Below the pieces are notes generated by a model, which saw only the letters and a list, made by a program, of their open reading frames with translations, searched no databases and was not told the origin of the DNA. The translations under genes were made by a program, and so were the position numbers. Positions 8,046-17,160 of a stretch of DNA of 64,000 bases are shown in pieces; positions within the stretch are counted from its first letter, which is position 1; every line of letters starts with the position of its first letter. Source of the DNA: Trinickia acidisoli (GTDB lineage: Bacteria; Pseudomonadota; Gammaproteobacteria; Burkholderiales; Burkholderiaceae); assembly GCF_017315725.1 (NCBI RefSeq), contig NZ_JAFLRG010000001.1, positions 3,534,001 through 3,598,000 on the forward strand, written 5' to 3'.

Positions 8046-9232
8046 GTACGCAGGAACGCTCGGAAAATACCGCGGCCCCCATCGTCATCGTCGGCACGGG
8101 CTTGGCGGGTTATACGGTTGCGCGGGAATTGCGCAAACTCGACGGCGACGTACCGATCGTCATGATCAGCCGCGATGACGGCCGGTTCTATTCGAAGCCC
8201 ATGCTATCGAACGCGCTTGCTCTGAAGAAGGAGCCTGGTCAACTCGCCACCTCCGACGCGACGGCAATGGCGTCGCAATTGCGCGCGCGTATCTGGACGC
8301 AGTGTGCCGTGAAGCAGCTTCTACCCGATGCACACGCGCTCGTTCTCGATAACGGACAGACGCTCCGATATCGCGCGCTCGTTCTCGCCATGGGTGCCGA
8401 TGCCAAGCGCGCACCGATCGACGGCGACGGCGCGGCAGACGTGCTGTCGATCAACGACCTGCACGACTACGCACGATTTCGCGAAACGCTGCGCACGTGT
8501 CGCTCCGTTGCGATTCTAGGGGCGGGCCTGATCGGCTGCGAGTTCGCAAACGATCTGATCGCCACGGGGCACAGGGTCGACATCATCGATCCGGCCGAGC
8601 TGCCGCTGTCGCGATTGTTGCCGCAGGAAGCCGGCAACGTCTTCCGAAGCGCGCTCGAAGCCGCGGGCGTCAGGCTGAGGCTGGGGACCAGCGTTCGCTC
8701 GATCGCGCGGCGCGAGCGCGGCTATCGGTTGCTGCTTTCGAACGCGGTTCGATTCGACGTCGATGTCGTGCTGTCAGCGATCGGGCTCGCACCGCGCGTC
8801 CTGCTCGCGCGCGAAGCGGGGCTCGCGGTCTCGGACGGAATTGCCACGGACGCCTGGTGCCGCACCAGCGCGCCCGACATCTACGCGCTCGGCGATTGCG
8901 CGTCGATCGATGGCCGAGTCAGGCCTTACGTGCTGCCGATCATGCATGCCGCACGCGCGGTTGCGCAGTGTTTGTGCGGAACGCTCACGCGCGCTGAATT
9001 TCCGATCATGCCAATCGTGATCAAAACCCCGGCAATACCTGCGGTAGTCGTGACGCCTGCCGCCGACGGTCTTTGGACCACGGAGATCGACAGCGGCGAT
9101 GCTCGCCACGTCGCCCGCGCACGATGCGAAGATCCGACCACCGGCCGCATGACGGGCTTCGCGCTGCTCGATGCGGCAACCAAGGACAAGGCCGCCTGGC
9201 TGCAGGCGATGGCAAGCGAAGCACAGCCTTAG
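8042..9232 (+). CDS. FAD-dependent rubredoxin:NAD(P)+ reductase
   Basis: This 396-residue flavoprotein has two dinucleotide folds: the FAD site GTGLAG at residues 18-23 and the NAD(P)H site GAGLIG at about 159-164. The C-terminal FAD motif DIYALGDCA lies near residue 279. The sequence is of the rubredoxin reductase (AlkT/RubB) kind, including the early RFYSKPMLSNAL segment. It would oxidise NAD(P)H and reduce the rubredoxin encoded just upstream. The start at 8042 is chosen because it overlaps the rubredoxin stop and gives the normal N-terminus before the first FAD motif; the open frame extends 20 codons further without conserved sequence. Confidence 0.92.
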   Translation: MSTQERSENTAAPIVIVGTGLAGYTVARELRKLDGDVPIVMISRDDGRFYSKPMLSNALALKKEPGQLATSDATAMASQLRARIWTQCAVKQLLPDAHALVLDNGQTLRYRALVLAMGADAKRAPIDGDGAADVLSINDLHDYARFRETLRTCRSVAILGAGLIGCEFANDLIATGHRVDIIDPAELPLSRLLPQEAGNVFRSALEAAGVRLRLGTSVRSIARRERGYRLLLSNAVRFDVDVVLSAIGLAPRVLLAREAGLAVSDGIATDAWCRTSAPDIYALGDCASIDGRVRPYVLPIMHAARAVAQCLCGTLTRAEFPIMPIVIKTPAIPAVVVTPAADGLWTTEIDSGDARHVARARCEDPTTGRMTGFALLDAATKDKAAWLQAMASEAQP

Positions 9233-9402
9233 CCGCTAGAGCCCCCCCTATAAGCGGTGCGTGCCCTGCGCATATCGCTCTTCGACAGGCAGCTGCTTCG
9301 CTGACCGACTCCTGTTGCGGCTCTACGTCCACGCGAGGATTCCTGTCTCCCTTGCTCGACGTGACCGTTCTTTGCCGCGAGCGCTCGCTCGCGGCCATTT
9401 TT

Positions 9403-10344
9403 TTACGTCGGGGTATCCGCACTTGCAGACGCGAGGCTCTTCGCGACGCGAGCAACCAGGCGCCGCAACCAGATTGCCGACGCGCTGCGATGCGTGCGAT
9501 CGTGCCAGAGCTGGTAATAAGTGAGCGCTTGCGGCACGCACGGAATAGGTTCGATACGCAGCGGGAGCAGCGTACAGAAATGCGCCGCCAGCCCCCGCGT
9601 CGTCGTAAAGAGCAGATTCGTGCGCATCAGCACGTATGGCGCCAGCCCGAAGTAGGGCATCGTCGTCGTGACGTTTCTCGACAACCCGCTGCGCGCGAGT
9701 TCGAGGTCGATCGTACCGAGCCCTCTCGCGTGGTGCGTGGTGACACCAAGATGCTCGACCTCCTGATAGATCGCGCTAGTGAGATTGCCGGGCTGAATCG
9801 GGTGATCTTCGCGCATCAGGCAAACCATGTCGTCCTTGCATAGCGGTTGGATATGCAAGTTTTCCGGCGGCGTACTCCAATTACCCACGACCACATCGAG
9901 CGTGCCGCTCTCGAGCCCATGCTCGTAACCGCCGTCCACCGTCATGAGATGCTGGAACTCGAGACGCGCCCCTGGCGCTTCATGCTTGAACGCGTCGACG
10001 ACGGCAGGCAGAAAGAATACGTCCAGATAGTCGGGCGAACCGATGCGGAAGGTGCGACGCGTCGTGGCCGGGTCGAACGTGGCGGTCGGATTCAACACTG
10101 CCGTGATCCCCGAGAGCGCTTGAACGAGCGGCTCGACGAGCGTTATAGCGTGACTCGTCGGCACCATCCGACTTCCACTGCGTACGAGCAACGGATCGCC
10201 CGTCAGGGTGCGCAGCTTGCGCAGAGCGACACTGATGGTCGGCTGCGATACACCGAGCAGCGCCGCGGTGCGCGAAACGCTCGACTCTGTGATGAGGGTG
10301 TGGAGAATCTTGAGAAGGTGAGAATCGATGACCTGCTTGTACAT
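9403..10344 (-). CDS. LysR-family transcriptional regulator
   Basis: This 313-residue regulator has an N-terminal winged helix-turn-helix (about residues 8-67; SVSRTAALLGVSQPTISVAL) and a type 2 periplasmic-binding effector domain (about 90-295) that starts RTFRIGSPDYLDVFFLP. The HLLKILHTLI opening resembles the NodD/PcpR/SyrM branch of the family, whose members often answer to aromatic compounds. It converges with the Rieske-rubredoxin operon, ending about 170 bp beyond it. It could control that operon, but no shared intergenic region exists, so this link is inference. Confidence 0.93.
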   Translation of the reverse strand: MYKQVIDSHLLKILHTLITESSVSRTAALLGVSQPTISVALRKLRTLTGDPLLVRSGSRMVPTSHAITLVEPLVQALSGITAVLNPTATFDPATTRRTFRIGSPDYLDVFFLPAVVDAFKHEAPGARLEFQHLMTVDGGYEHGLESGTLDVVVGNWSTPPENLHIQPLCKDDMVCLMREDHPIQPGNLTSAIYQEVEHLGVTTHHARGLGTIDLELARSGLSRNVTTTMPYFGLAPYVLMRTNLLFTTTRGLAAHFCTLLPLRIEPIPCVPQALTYYQLWHDRTHRSASAIWLRRLVARVAKSLASASADTPT

Positions 10345-10616
10345 ACGTGCCGCCGTCTGATGGTTGCCGCTTGACGTTGCCTAACGTTGCGTGTCGTTGC
10401 GCTTATCGCTGTATACGTAGCGATATTTCGCACGTCAATCGATGCGGCGACGACGCCATCCGCGGGAGGCGCGTGGTTTGGGCTCTATATCGGATCGAAC
10501 ATTCTGTCTATGCGGCTTGGTTCATCGGGCCGCGACGCCGCAAGCCTCTCGCGGCATGCTCGGCGTCGCCCTTCGCGGTTGATGACGTATGGGCCGGCTT
10601 ACCCGCCGGCAACCGG
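10345..10616. other. Gap upstream of the LysR gene with no gene seen
   Basis: This 272-bp region presumably carries the lysR promoter on the minus strand and the 3' flank of the glycosyltransferase-like gene. Frames here are short and lack coding character. I see no convincing terminator or operator. Confidence 0.4.
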
Positions 10617-11936
10617 CTATTCCAAGTTGATTGCAACGTTTTTGAAGAACCGATTGAGCGCATCGCCGACGTGTTCCGGCGCGGCCGCGCGGATGCGCGG
10701 TTGACTTTGCGCGAGCATCTCGTAGTAAAAGCGCGGATTGGCTTCGCATAGCTGTATGACCCTTACCGCACGATCGATGAGCTGATTATCCGTTTCCGCA
10801 CCGCGCTTGGAAAACAGCAGATGCCCTTCTCGCACGACGTTGACCATCGCGGATGCATTGAGGCGATAGCCTAGTTCATCGAACGAGATGGCATATCGGC
10901 AACCGGCATAATGATCGAGCCCGTCGATACGGCCAGCGTAATGAACTCTGGGGTTCGTGGCGGGGAGCGCCTTCATGCTGGCCACTAGTGTGTCGTCGGA
11001 TTCCTTGCCGGCGATGACGATCTTCAGCGATGCATGAAGCCCGGCTTCATTCATCTTCGTTGCCAATCGCTCGACCACCGCTTTGCTCAACCCGTGTCTG
11101 GGCATGATCATGCCGAATACGACGATTCCCTTGATACCTACGCTGGCTACGGCAGGTGCATTGCTCAGTCTGAGCAACTGCTGCGAGCGTGCCCAAAAGA
11201 GGTTACTCGCCGCACTGTACTGGTCGATCGGTTTGAGGTACTGCCCGACTAGCTTGAGCAGCAGATCGATCTTCGTCGTGTGGATCGAGCTCATCAAGCC
11301 CGGGACCCGCGAGACATATCGGCGAACACGGGGGAATTGCAGGTCCATCGCATGCCCGACATCCGGATTCAATGAAACGACCCCGGACGGCATGAGTAGG
11401 TGGCTCGTCAGATCGCTGGCCTCATGAATCGTGTAAACAATCGCAAGCCTTTTGCCGGCCATCCGGCACATCTCGGTCAATCTCGTCACCAGTGCGCCGT
11501 TTATACCTCTACCGGTCCATCCGTTCGGCGTGCCATTGGTAAAGCGGATGTGCCAATTCAGGATGATGACGGGTGCTTGCTGAAAAGCAACGGAATCAAG
11601 TATTCCGGCGAATTGGGGCACAAATATGCGATTGAATTGACTAGAGAGCAGCGAATCCTTAACGTTGCCAACGGGACCATCGTATCGAAGCGGGCTGACC
11701 GCTAGACATCCACTGCCGGCCGCGGCGCTGGCACCTTGGAAGTGACGCTGCATCCAATCCGAATATGCGCCGTCCCCTCCCAGCGGGTCGAATCTGGTTC
11801 TACCGAGCGTGTGAACCAGCGCATAGCGTGATTTTGTCGTCGATCCGTAAGGTTTGACTGTGGCCCTGCCACAAGTTGGGCAAATCGCCTTGAGCGTATA
11901 CACGTTCGGCACGCACATCCGGCAAACTCGTAGCAT
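10617..11936 (-). CDS. Glycosyltransferase-like protein with N-terminal CxxC pairs
   Basis: The 439-residue product begins with two cysteine pairs, C5-x2-C8 and C19-x2-C22 (CRMC and CPTC), forming a probable zinc ribbon. The rest is globular and soluble. The C-terminal half (about residues 265-430) looks like a GT-B glycosyltransferase nucleotide-binding half, with a strand-turn start (GIVVFGMIMPRHGLSKAV), a central LKIVIAGKESDD strand and a GRIDGLDHY turn. The usual catalytic E-x7-E is not clear, so enzyme activity is uncertain. It stands alone, lower in GC than neighbours, and is probably a transferred surface-polysaccharide or modification gene. Confidence in the family is modest. Confidence 0.5.
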   Translation of the reverse strand: MLRVCRMCVPNVYTLKAICPTCGRATVKPYGSTTKSRYALVHTLGRTRFDPLGGDGAYSDWMQRHFQGASAAAGSGCLAVSPLRYDGPVGNVKDSLLSSQFNRIFVPQFAGILDSVAFQQAPVIILNWHIRFTNGTPNGWTGRGINGALVTRLTEMCRMAGKRLAIVYTIHEASDLTSHLLMPSGVVSLNPDVGHAMDLQFPRVRRYVSRVPGLMSSIHTTKIDLLLKLVGQYLKPIDQYSAASNLFWARSQQLLRLSNAPAVASVGIKGIVVFGMIMPRHGLSKAVVERLATKMNEAGLHASLKIVIAGKESDDTLVASMKALPATNPRVHYAGRIDGLDHYAGCRYAISFDELGYRLNASAMVNVVREGHLLFSKRGAETDNQLIDRAVRVIQLCEANPRFYYEMLAQSQPRIRAAAPEHVGDALNRFFKNVAINLE

Positions 11937-12012
11937 CGTGGGTCCCCTATTTTTGGTTGTTTCGTAGATGTGGTGCGTTCATGCGCCCACGGCAGTCCTC
12001 ACCGCTTAGCGG

Positions 12013-13071
12013 CTAGTAGTCATAGACGTGCTCGACCGTGAGCCCCAAGGCGCTCGCTTGTGCGAGAAACGCCGATAGGCCACCGACCGGCATCAAGAGC
12101 GCGATACGCCGCGTCGCAGCGGGCAACGTGAGGGGCTGCGCGAAGAGCACCTGAAAATCGCCCGCCGGGAGCGTATCTCGATCGCGGGCCCATACGGTGA
12201 CGAGAATCGGCTTCGATGCGCCGTTGCCGGCGATGTCGTCGATCGTCACGCCCTGCTGCGCGAGTTTCGTCGCGGCAATTCGGAAATCGAAATAGCGCGG
12301 CAGCACGAGCAATGCGCGGCCGTCAGGCAGACGCTGCAAAACGCTCACATGCTCGGGCGGCGTAAAGCCGTCGGGCAAACGGTCGACGACGACATCGGTC
12401 GTCATCTTCGCCGGCGTGTACGTTGCACGCGTCGCTTTTTCGATCAGCTTGCCGTAGACCGCCTTGACCGCGTATTCCGTCGTGAGCGCATAGCGGCGCT
12501 CCCATTTGCGCACGAGATGCGGCCCCCACATCGGAACGTCGGTCCACAAATGCTTGAGCCTCGAGGCGAAGTCGAACAGATACCACGGCTCCTGACGAAT
12601 GAAATCGACGTACTCTTGCGCAGCCTTCGCGCCGTAGCGATCCTCGTCGGTCAGATGGTCGCCGTCGAGCAGCCAGCTTGCACGTCCGAAGGTATTTTCG
12701 TAAATCGAACGCAGTGCATATTCGGCCGTCGTACTCGTCGCGATCACCATGATCATCACGTGATAGCCGATGTTGAGCGGATAGTGGCCGCGAAGCTGCG
12801 CCTCGGTCACCGTCGCATAGCTCGACCAGAGCTGCCCGGTCTGTTCGATGAAGGGAAACGCGTGCGCGGGCTCGACCCGAACGATCCGCGCGTACTCCGC
12901 GGGGCTATGCACGAGATACCACTCGGGGAACGTCAAGAGCGTCTGCTCCGTGTCTCGCCGCGCATCGGGCGGCACGGCGCTATTCGACTCGGAGCCCGCT
13001 GCGAACGCCACGACCGAGGTGAGCGCAATTGCGCATGCCGCAAGAACCGCGCGCCATCGATTCCACCTCAT
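12013..13071 (-). CDS. Exported hypothetical protein, last gene of the oxidase-methyltransferase operon
   Basis: This 352-residue protein begins with a signal peptide or membrane anchor (WRAVLAACAIALTSVVAFAAG, about residues 6-26) and has no domain I recognise. The mature part carries a LLTFPEWYLVHSPAEYARI segment near residue 47, a hydrophobic stretch GYHVMIMVIATSTTAEYAL near 102 and a possible membrane segment close to the C-terminus. Its start overlaps the end of the upstream fusion gene by four bases, so the two are translationally coupled. A periplasmic or membrane-bound partner of that enzyme is the natural inference. Confidence 0.7.
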   Translation of the reverse strand: MRWNRWRAVLAACAIALTSVVAFAAGSESNSAVPPDARRDTEQTLLTFPEWYLVHSPAEYARIVRVEPAHAFPFIEQTGQLWSSYATVTEAQLRGHYPLNIGYHVMIMVIATSTTAEYALRSIYENTFGRASWLLDGDHLTDEDRYGAKAAQEYVDFIRQEPWYLFDFASRLKHLWTDVPMWGPHLVRKWERRYALTTEYAVKAVYGKLIEKATRATYTPAKMTTDVVVDRLPDGFTPPEHVSVLQRLPDGRALLVLPRYFDFRIAATKLAQQGVTIDDIAGNGASKPILVTVWARDRDTLPAGDFQVLFAQPLTLPAATRRIALLMPVGGLSAFLAQASALGLTVEHVYDY

Positions 13072-15413
13072 GCTGCCTCTCCGGTTGCGTCGAGGTTGGC
13101 GTCGATACCAGCGTCGACATCTACGCTTGCAGCGGAGCGGCTGTGGTCATTCGCTTGCGTGTCCACTTCCGTGTAGATCGCGTTGCGTACGAATGCGAGC
13201 AGCAAATTGTCCGACGGGTCCCCTTCCTGCGCGAGCCGCAGCCCCGTATGGCGAAAACCCACCGCCTCGATCCGAGCAATCCACGTGTCGACGCTCGCGA
13301 AATGCCGCGGCTCCTTGCGGTTCGTCTCCCACGATTCGCCGAGCCCGGCGTTGAAGACCGTATGCGCGAGCGAGACGAACGCATCCATCGTGGGCGTGGT
13401 CACGTCGTGATCGCGAACGATGAAATAGCCGCCGGGCCGCGTGATCCGCGCAATCGATGCGAGAAACGGCGCGAGCTTTTCCGGCGCCATATGATGCAGA
13501 CCGACGAAACAACTGACGAGATCCGCGCTCCGCTCAGGCAGCGCGATCGGCGCGTAGTCGTTCAGCGGCACGAAGCCGCCGAGCTTGCCGAACTGTCCGC
13601 GCTCGACGATGTCGACCGGACTCATGCCGGGTGCCACGTCATGCACGAGCATCACGTCGCCGGTCAATCGCAGGTGCTTTTTCATCGCGCGCACATAGCG
13701 GCCGGTCGTACCGATCTCCACATAATCGCGCAACGCGGTGTCGCCGATCAGCGTGGCGGCCTGACGCCCCATTTCGGCCTTCTGCACCGCAAGCGACGGC
13801 AACGCGTGCGTCAGCATGGCGAGTGCCGGCGTGATCGACTTGAGGCCCACCTGAATGCCACGATAAATCGCCTCGTCGCTGCCGTGCTTCGCAGTCTCGG
13901 CCTGAATCAGCGTGTGCAATCGATCTTCAGGCAGCACGTGGAAGATGTTTTGCAAGAACGCATAGAAGCGATCCGCCTCGCGCTCATCGCCGTAGATCTG
14001 CGCGAACAACGACGGGCGCTGCGCCGGCTGTTGCGGCGCAACCGCGTCATGCGCGAGCGCCGATGCGCGCACGAGCAGCGGCGCATAGTAGCGGTCCCAC
14101 AAGGCCCCGCGCAAACGGTAGTGCGGATCGAGTTCCGATTTCAGCGCGAACATGTCCCGCGCACGCGGATAGGCACGATGGAACTGCTCGTCGGTTGCGT
14201 GCAGTTGGTAGGGCAAATAGTACGTGCCGCCGGCCGTGAGCACTGCGTCGATCAGCGCGCGCGTCCATACGGCCACGCGTGCCTTCGCGCTCGCGCGCGT
14301 GCGCTGCTTGTAGTACAGCACGAAGGCGAACGTCTCGCCGCGCGACCATGCCATCACGGTCTCGTTGTCCGCGAGCGCATGCCGTATGGAGATGTTGACG
14401 ACGTTGACCTCGTGCTTCGCGAGAATGGCGCCCATCGCTCGCGCAAAATCGCCGACAGCGTCGGCTGGAACGAAGTACTCCTGCAGCACGTACGTTCGGC
14501 GCGAGCGCCCGACCGGTTCGAGTTCGGCGACGTCATAACCGGCCTCGTAGTTGCGCCAGTGCACCTTCTTGCCCAAATGCAGCAACGGATCGTAAAAATA
14601 TTCGCGGCGGAATTTGCCGAGCGGCGTTTCGGTGATCGCCCACAGCAGATATTTGGCCAGCCAGAAGCCGCGAGACAGCGGTTGCAAACGCGGTGCGGTG
14701 GCGGGCGCATCGGTCACCGTCCAACTCACGGCACGACCATGCGTATAGCGCGGCGGGTACAGATCGAAGTTGTGAAACACGACGTCCTCGTGGCCGCGCA
14801 CATGGGCGTCGAACCACGTTTTGTATTGCGTCGTGTCCATCTTGCGGTCGCTGCGCGCCACGCGCGCGTTGAGCGCGAGTTCGAGCTCCGCTTCGACGAT
14901 GATGCCGATGCCGCCGTAGCCGCCGATCGCCGCCTTGAACAGCGGCGTGTTGACCGCGCGCGACGCTTGAACGACTTCACCGTTCGCCAGCACCAACGTC
15001 ATTGCGCGCACAGACAATACGACCGGCCCGAGTCCCATATAGCGGCCGTGCGCGTTCACGGACAGCGCGCCGCCGACGGTGAAGTTCGCATACGTCTGCA
15101 TGATCTTCACCGCGAAGCCGTGCGGATCGATAAATCGTTGCACGTCGCACCAGCGAATACCCGCTTGCACGCGAATCACGCCGGCTTGCGGATCGAAACG
15201 CAGGACGCGATTCATCTGTCGCATGTCGAGGTGCAGCGTATTCGGGCTGGCGGTGTGGCCGCCCATGCTGAAATGGCCGCCGCCGATCGAGACCGGCAAA
15301 TCGGTATGCGTCATCACGTCGACGACATCCTGCGTCGACGCGGGCGTAACGACCGACATGACCGCGATGCGGTTGAGCTGAGTGACGTCGTTGACCGTGG
15401 GCATGGCGTGCAT
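13068..15413 (-). CDS. Fused FAD-linked oxidase and SAM-dependent methyltransferase
   Basis: This product of about 781 residues joins two enzymes. The N-terminal part (about 10-480) is a VAO-type FAD-binding oxidase, with the flavin-binding strand LPVSIGGGHFSMGG near residue 40, YANFTVGGALSVNAHGRYMG near 108 and AAIGGYGGIGIIVEAELEL near 163. The C-terminal part (about 540-745) resembles a class I methyltransferase, with DYVEIGTTGRYV as motif I, SADLVSCFVGLHHM as the post-motif helix and ITRPGGYFIVRDHD following. The ATG at 15413 overlaps the TGA of the DUF805 gene (TGATG); a GTG one codon earlier and an ATG three codons later are alternatives. The substrate is unknown. The exported partner downstream suggests a lipid or secondary-metabolite role, which is speculation. 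Confidence 0.8.
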   Translation of the reverse strand: MHAMPTVNDVTQLNRIAVMSVVTPASTQDVVDVMTHTDLPVSIGGGHFSMGGHTASPNTLHLDMRQMNRVLRFDPQAGVIRVQAGIRWCDVQRFIDPHGFAVKIMQTYANFTVGGALSVNAHGRYMGLGPVVLSVRAMTLVLANGEVVQASRAVNTPLFKAAIGGYGGIGIIVEAELELALNARVARSDRKMDTTQYKTWFDAHVRGHEDVVFHNFDLYPPRYTHGRAVSWTVTDAPATAPRLQPLSRGFWLAKYLLWAITETPLGKFRREYFYDPLLHLGKKVHWRNYEAGYDVAELEPVGRSRRTYVLQEYFVPADAVGDFARAMGAILAKHEVNVVNISIRHALADNETVMAWSRGETFAFVLYYKQRTRASAKARVAVWTRALIDAVLTAGGTYYLPYQLHATDEQFHRAYPRARDMFALKSELDPHYRLRGALWDRYYAPLLVRASALAHDAVAPQQPAQRPSLFAQIYGDEREADRFYAFLQNIFHVLPEDRLHTLIQAETAKHGSDEAIYRGIQVGLKSITPALAMLTHALPSLAVQKAEMGRQAATLIGDTALRDYVEIGTTGRYVRAMKKHLRLTGDVMLVHDVAPGMSPVDIVERGQFGKLGGFVPLNDYAPIALPERSADLVSCFVGLHHMAPEKLAPFLASIARITRPGGYFIVRDHDVTTPTMDAFVSLAHTVFNAGLGESWETNRKEPRHFASVDTWIARIEAVGFRHTGLRLAQEGDPSDNLLLAFVRNAIYTEVDTQANDHSRSAASVDVDAGIDANLDATGEAA

Positions 15414-15784
15414 CACTCCGCGATGTTGACCTTGAGATAGTCGGCACGGCTGGCTGGATCGGCACCAAAGCGATTCGAATGTTCGGCACCGCGCTTGAGC
15501 AGTTGCACGACCACCCAGATCGGGCCGATCACCGGCACGATCGCGAAGACGAGCGCACTGCCGCGCCGGCCGATGTCATGCAAACGCTGGGTGGCGAGTG
15601 CGATCGCGCTCCAGATGAATAAGAGCGCAAAGGGCCCGGAGCCTACGTCTGCGAACGCGTTGCCGGCTAAATCACCGAACGCGGCGCAAACGAGCGCCGC
15701 GATCGCGACGCGTGTGAGCCATTCGCTGCGTGTAATGCGGCCGCGCGTTAGTAAGAATGCGAAGAAGAGAGGAATTACCGGCAT
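15413..15784 (-). CDS. DUF805 family small membrane protein
   Basis: This 123-residue inner-membrane protein belongs to the DUF805 family. It has the family pattern of membrane segments (VIPLFFAFLLTRGRITRSEW at the start) and the conserved RLHDIGRRGSALVF stretch near residue 70. The function of DUF805 proteins is not established. It is the first gene of a three-gene operon: its stop overlaps the start of the fused oxidase-methyltransferase, and that gene in turn overlaps an exported protein. An anchoring or accessory role for that enzyme is a guess. Confidence 0.85.
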   Translation of the reverse strand: MPVIPLFFAFLLTRGRITRSEWLTRVAIAALVCAAFGDLAGNAFADVGSGPFALLFIWSAIALATQRLHDIGRRGSALVFAIVPVIGPIWVVVQLLKRGAEHSNRFGADPASRADYLKVNIAE

Positions 15785-15916
15785 GGTGGCGCCTTCCTTT
15801 TCGGTGGGCTTTCGGCGAGATCCCTATATGCAACGGATTAATATGCACCTCGCGTCTTCGAGTCCTAGCGACGCCGGTCAGCGCATTCGATAAGAAGCTA
15901 GCGAGAGATGCTACCG

Positions 15917-16696
15917 CTACCGATTGGCGGCAAGCTTCACGGACTCGTCGGGCGCGAGATAGTCGTACACCACTTCACCGATATCGAGCGTCAGATTCGC
16001 GACGAAGTGACGCGCGCCGACGATCTTACGCACGGGCAGGTCCGCGACCGGTGCGAGTGCGTGCGGATGCAACTCGAGCGCCGCGGGTCCCTCCCACGCG
16101 CCGAGCACGTCGACATCGCGCAGGAAGAAACGGACCAGTTCGCACACGCGCGCCGATCCATCCACGTGCGGGATGACCTTGAGCAGATAGTTGGGCGTCT
16201 CGGCGAGCTTGCGACCCTCGGCCGCCTTATCGATTTCGCGATATTTATAACCCATCGTGCCCGTGGCGATCCGCTGTGTTCCGTAGTCGAGCGTGCCGAG
16301 CAGCGTATCTTTGCCATCGATGGAGAGCCGCGGCGAAGCAAGCTTCTTCGGAAAACCCCAGATCTCCCTGCCGCCCGCGATGGGGCCTTCATCGTCGAGA
16401 TACATGGCATGCGTATAGCTTCCACGGTTGCCATCCTCGTCGACGACCGAAATCACCTGACCGCTCTCCGTGTAGTCGCCGAAGCCCGACGAGTCGGGCA
16501 TGCGGATGAACTCGTAATGGACGATCGGCTGGTCGACCTCGAGCGGCTCCGGAACGACGGCCTTGAGCGCGGCCATGTCCGTCTCGTACGAAATGATGAA
16601 GTACTCGCGATCGACAAAGCGAAAAGGCGGACGCGGATACGCCGGATTGAGGATGGGCATCGCAAACGCGCTGTTGCGGATTTCGTCTTCTGTCAC
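15917..16696 (-). CDS. adc: Acetoacetate decarboxylase
   Basis: This 259-residue enzyme decarboxylates acetoacetate to acetone and CO2. The Schiff-base lysine lies in [12 protein letters not shown] (K117/K118), matching the paired lysines of the clostridial enzyme, and length is normal. The N-terminus [23 protein letters not shown] is typical of proteobacterial members. I choose the GTG at 16696, which has GAGGGA seven bases upstream, over an ATG 24 codons earlier whose extra residues are not conserved. It stands alone; hydroxybutyrate or ketone-body genes are not visible nearby. Some family members act on other beta-keto acids. Confidence 0.92.
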   Translation of the reverse strand: MTEDEIRNSAFAMPILNPAYPRPPFRFVDREYFIISYETDMAALKAVVPEPLEVDQPIVHYEFIRMPDSSGFGDYTESGQVISVVDEDGNRGSYTHAMYLDDEGPIAGGREIWGFPKKLASPRLSIDGKDTLLGTLDYGTQRIATGTMGYKYREIDKAAEGRKLAETPNYLLKVIPHVDGSARVCELVRFFLRDVDVLGAWEGPAALELHPHALAPVADLPVRKIVGARHFVANLTLDIGEVVYDYLAPDESVKLAANR

Positions 16697-17160
16697 GGGT
16701 CGTCCCTCGGTTGGTGAGTGCTGCGTATCGCAGATCGCGACAGCGTTGGCTGTCGCAGCCGATGACATACGTCGGCGTCAAGCAATGACGAGCGCTATGC
16801 GCCTTCGCACGATTGCGGCGGTGTCGTATTGCCCGGCTCGCTCCAGACGGTTTGCGTGGCTGCCGTCAGTGCGAATCGTACGCTCATCAGCCAGCGAGCG
16901 GCGGTAGCCTCGGGAAGGGCCCAATATGTTGCATCGACGACAACAATCGACGTTGCCGTCCTGATCCATGCCGACATCGCGCGTTGCTTTTCGACACCGC
17001 TGCAACGATTGAATCGATGTAACAAGAAAATATGACCGTATGCTGACTGTTCAGCCCCCCCATTGCTCAATCGAGGTACACGACGCTCTTGCAACGCCTT
17101 GACGACGCATGCTGTCTACTCTGTAAATGCCTTCGCGGTCGTGGCCGTAGGTCCTGCAGG
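16697..17160. other. Gap between adc and the toxin-antitoxin locus, no gene seen
   Basis: This 464-bp stretch has only short frames without coding character. It must contain the adc promoter on the minus strand and the 3' flank of the nucleotidyltransferase gene. I saw no integrase, attachment-site repeat or tRNA that would mark the edge of the toxin-antitoxin insertion. Confidence 0.4.

Noticed and set aside
13029..15440. An 803-codon plus-strand open frame opposite the oxidase-methyltransferase fusion
   Set aside because: It is an antisense shadow caused by G/C-rich third positions: Arg/His-rich, without domains, while the minus strand has clear conserved motifs.
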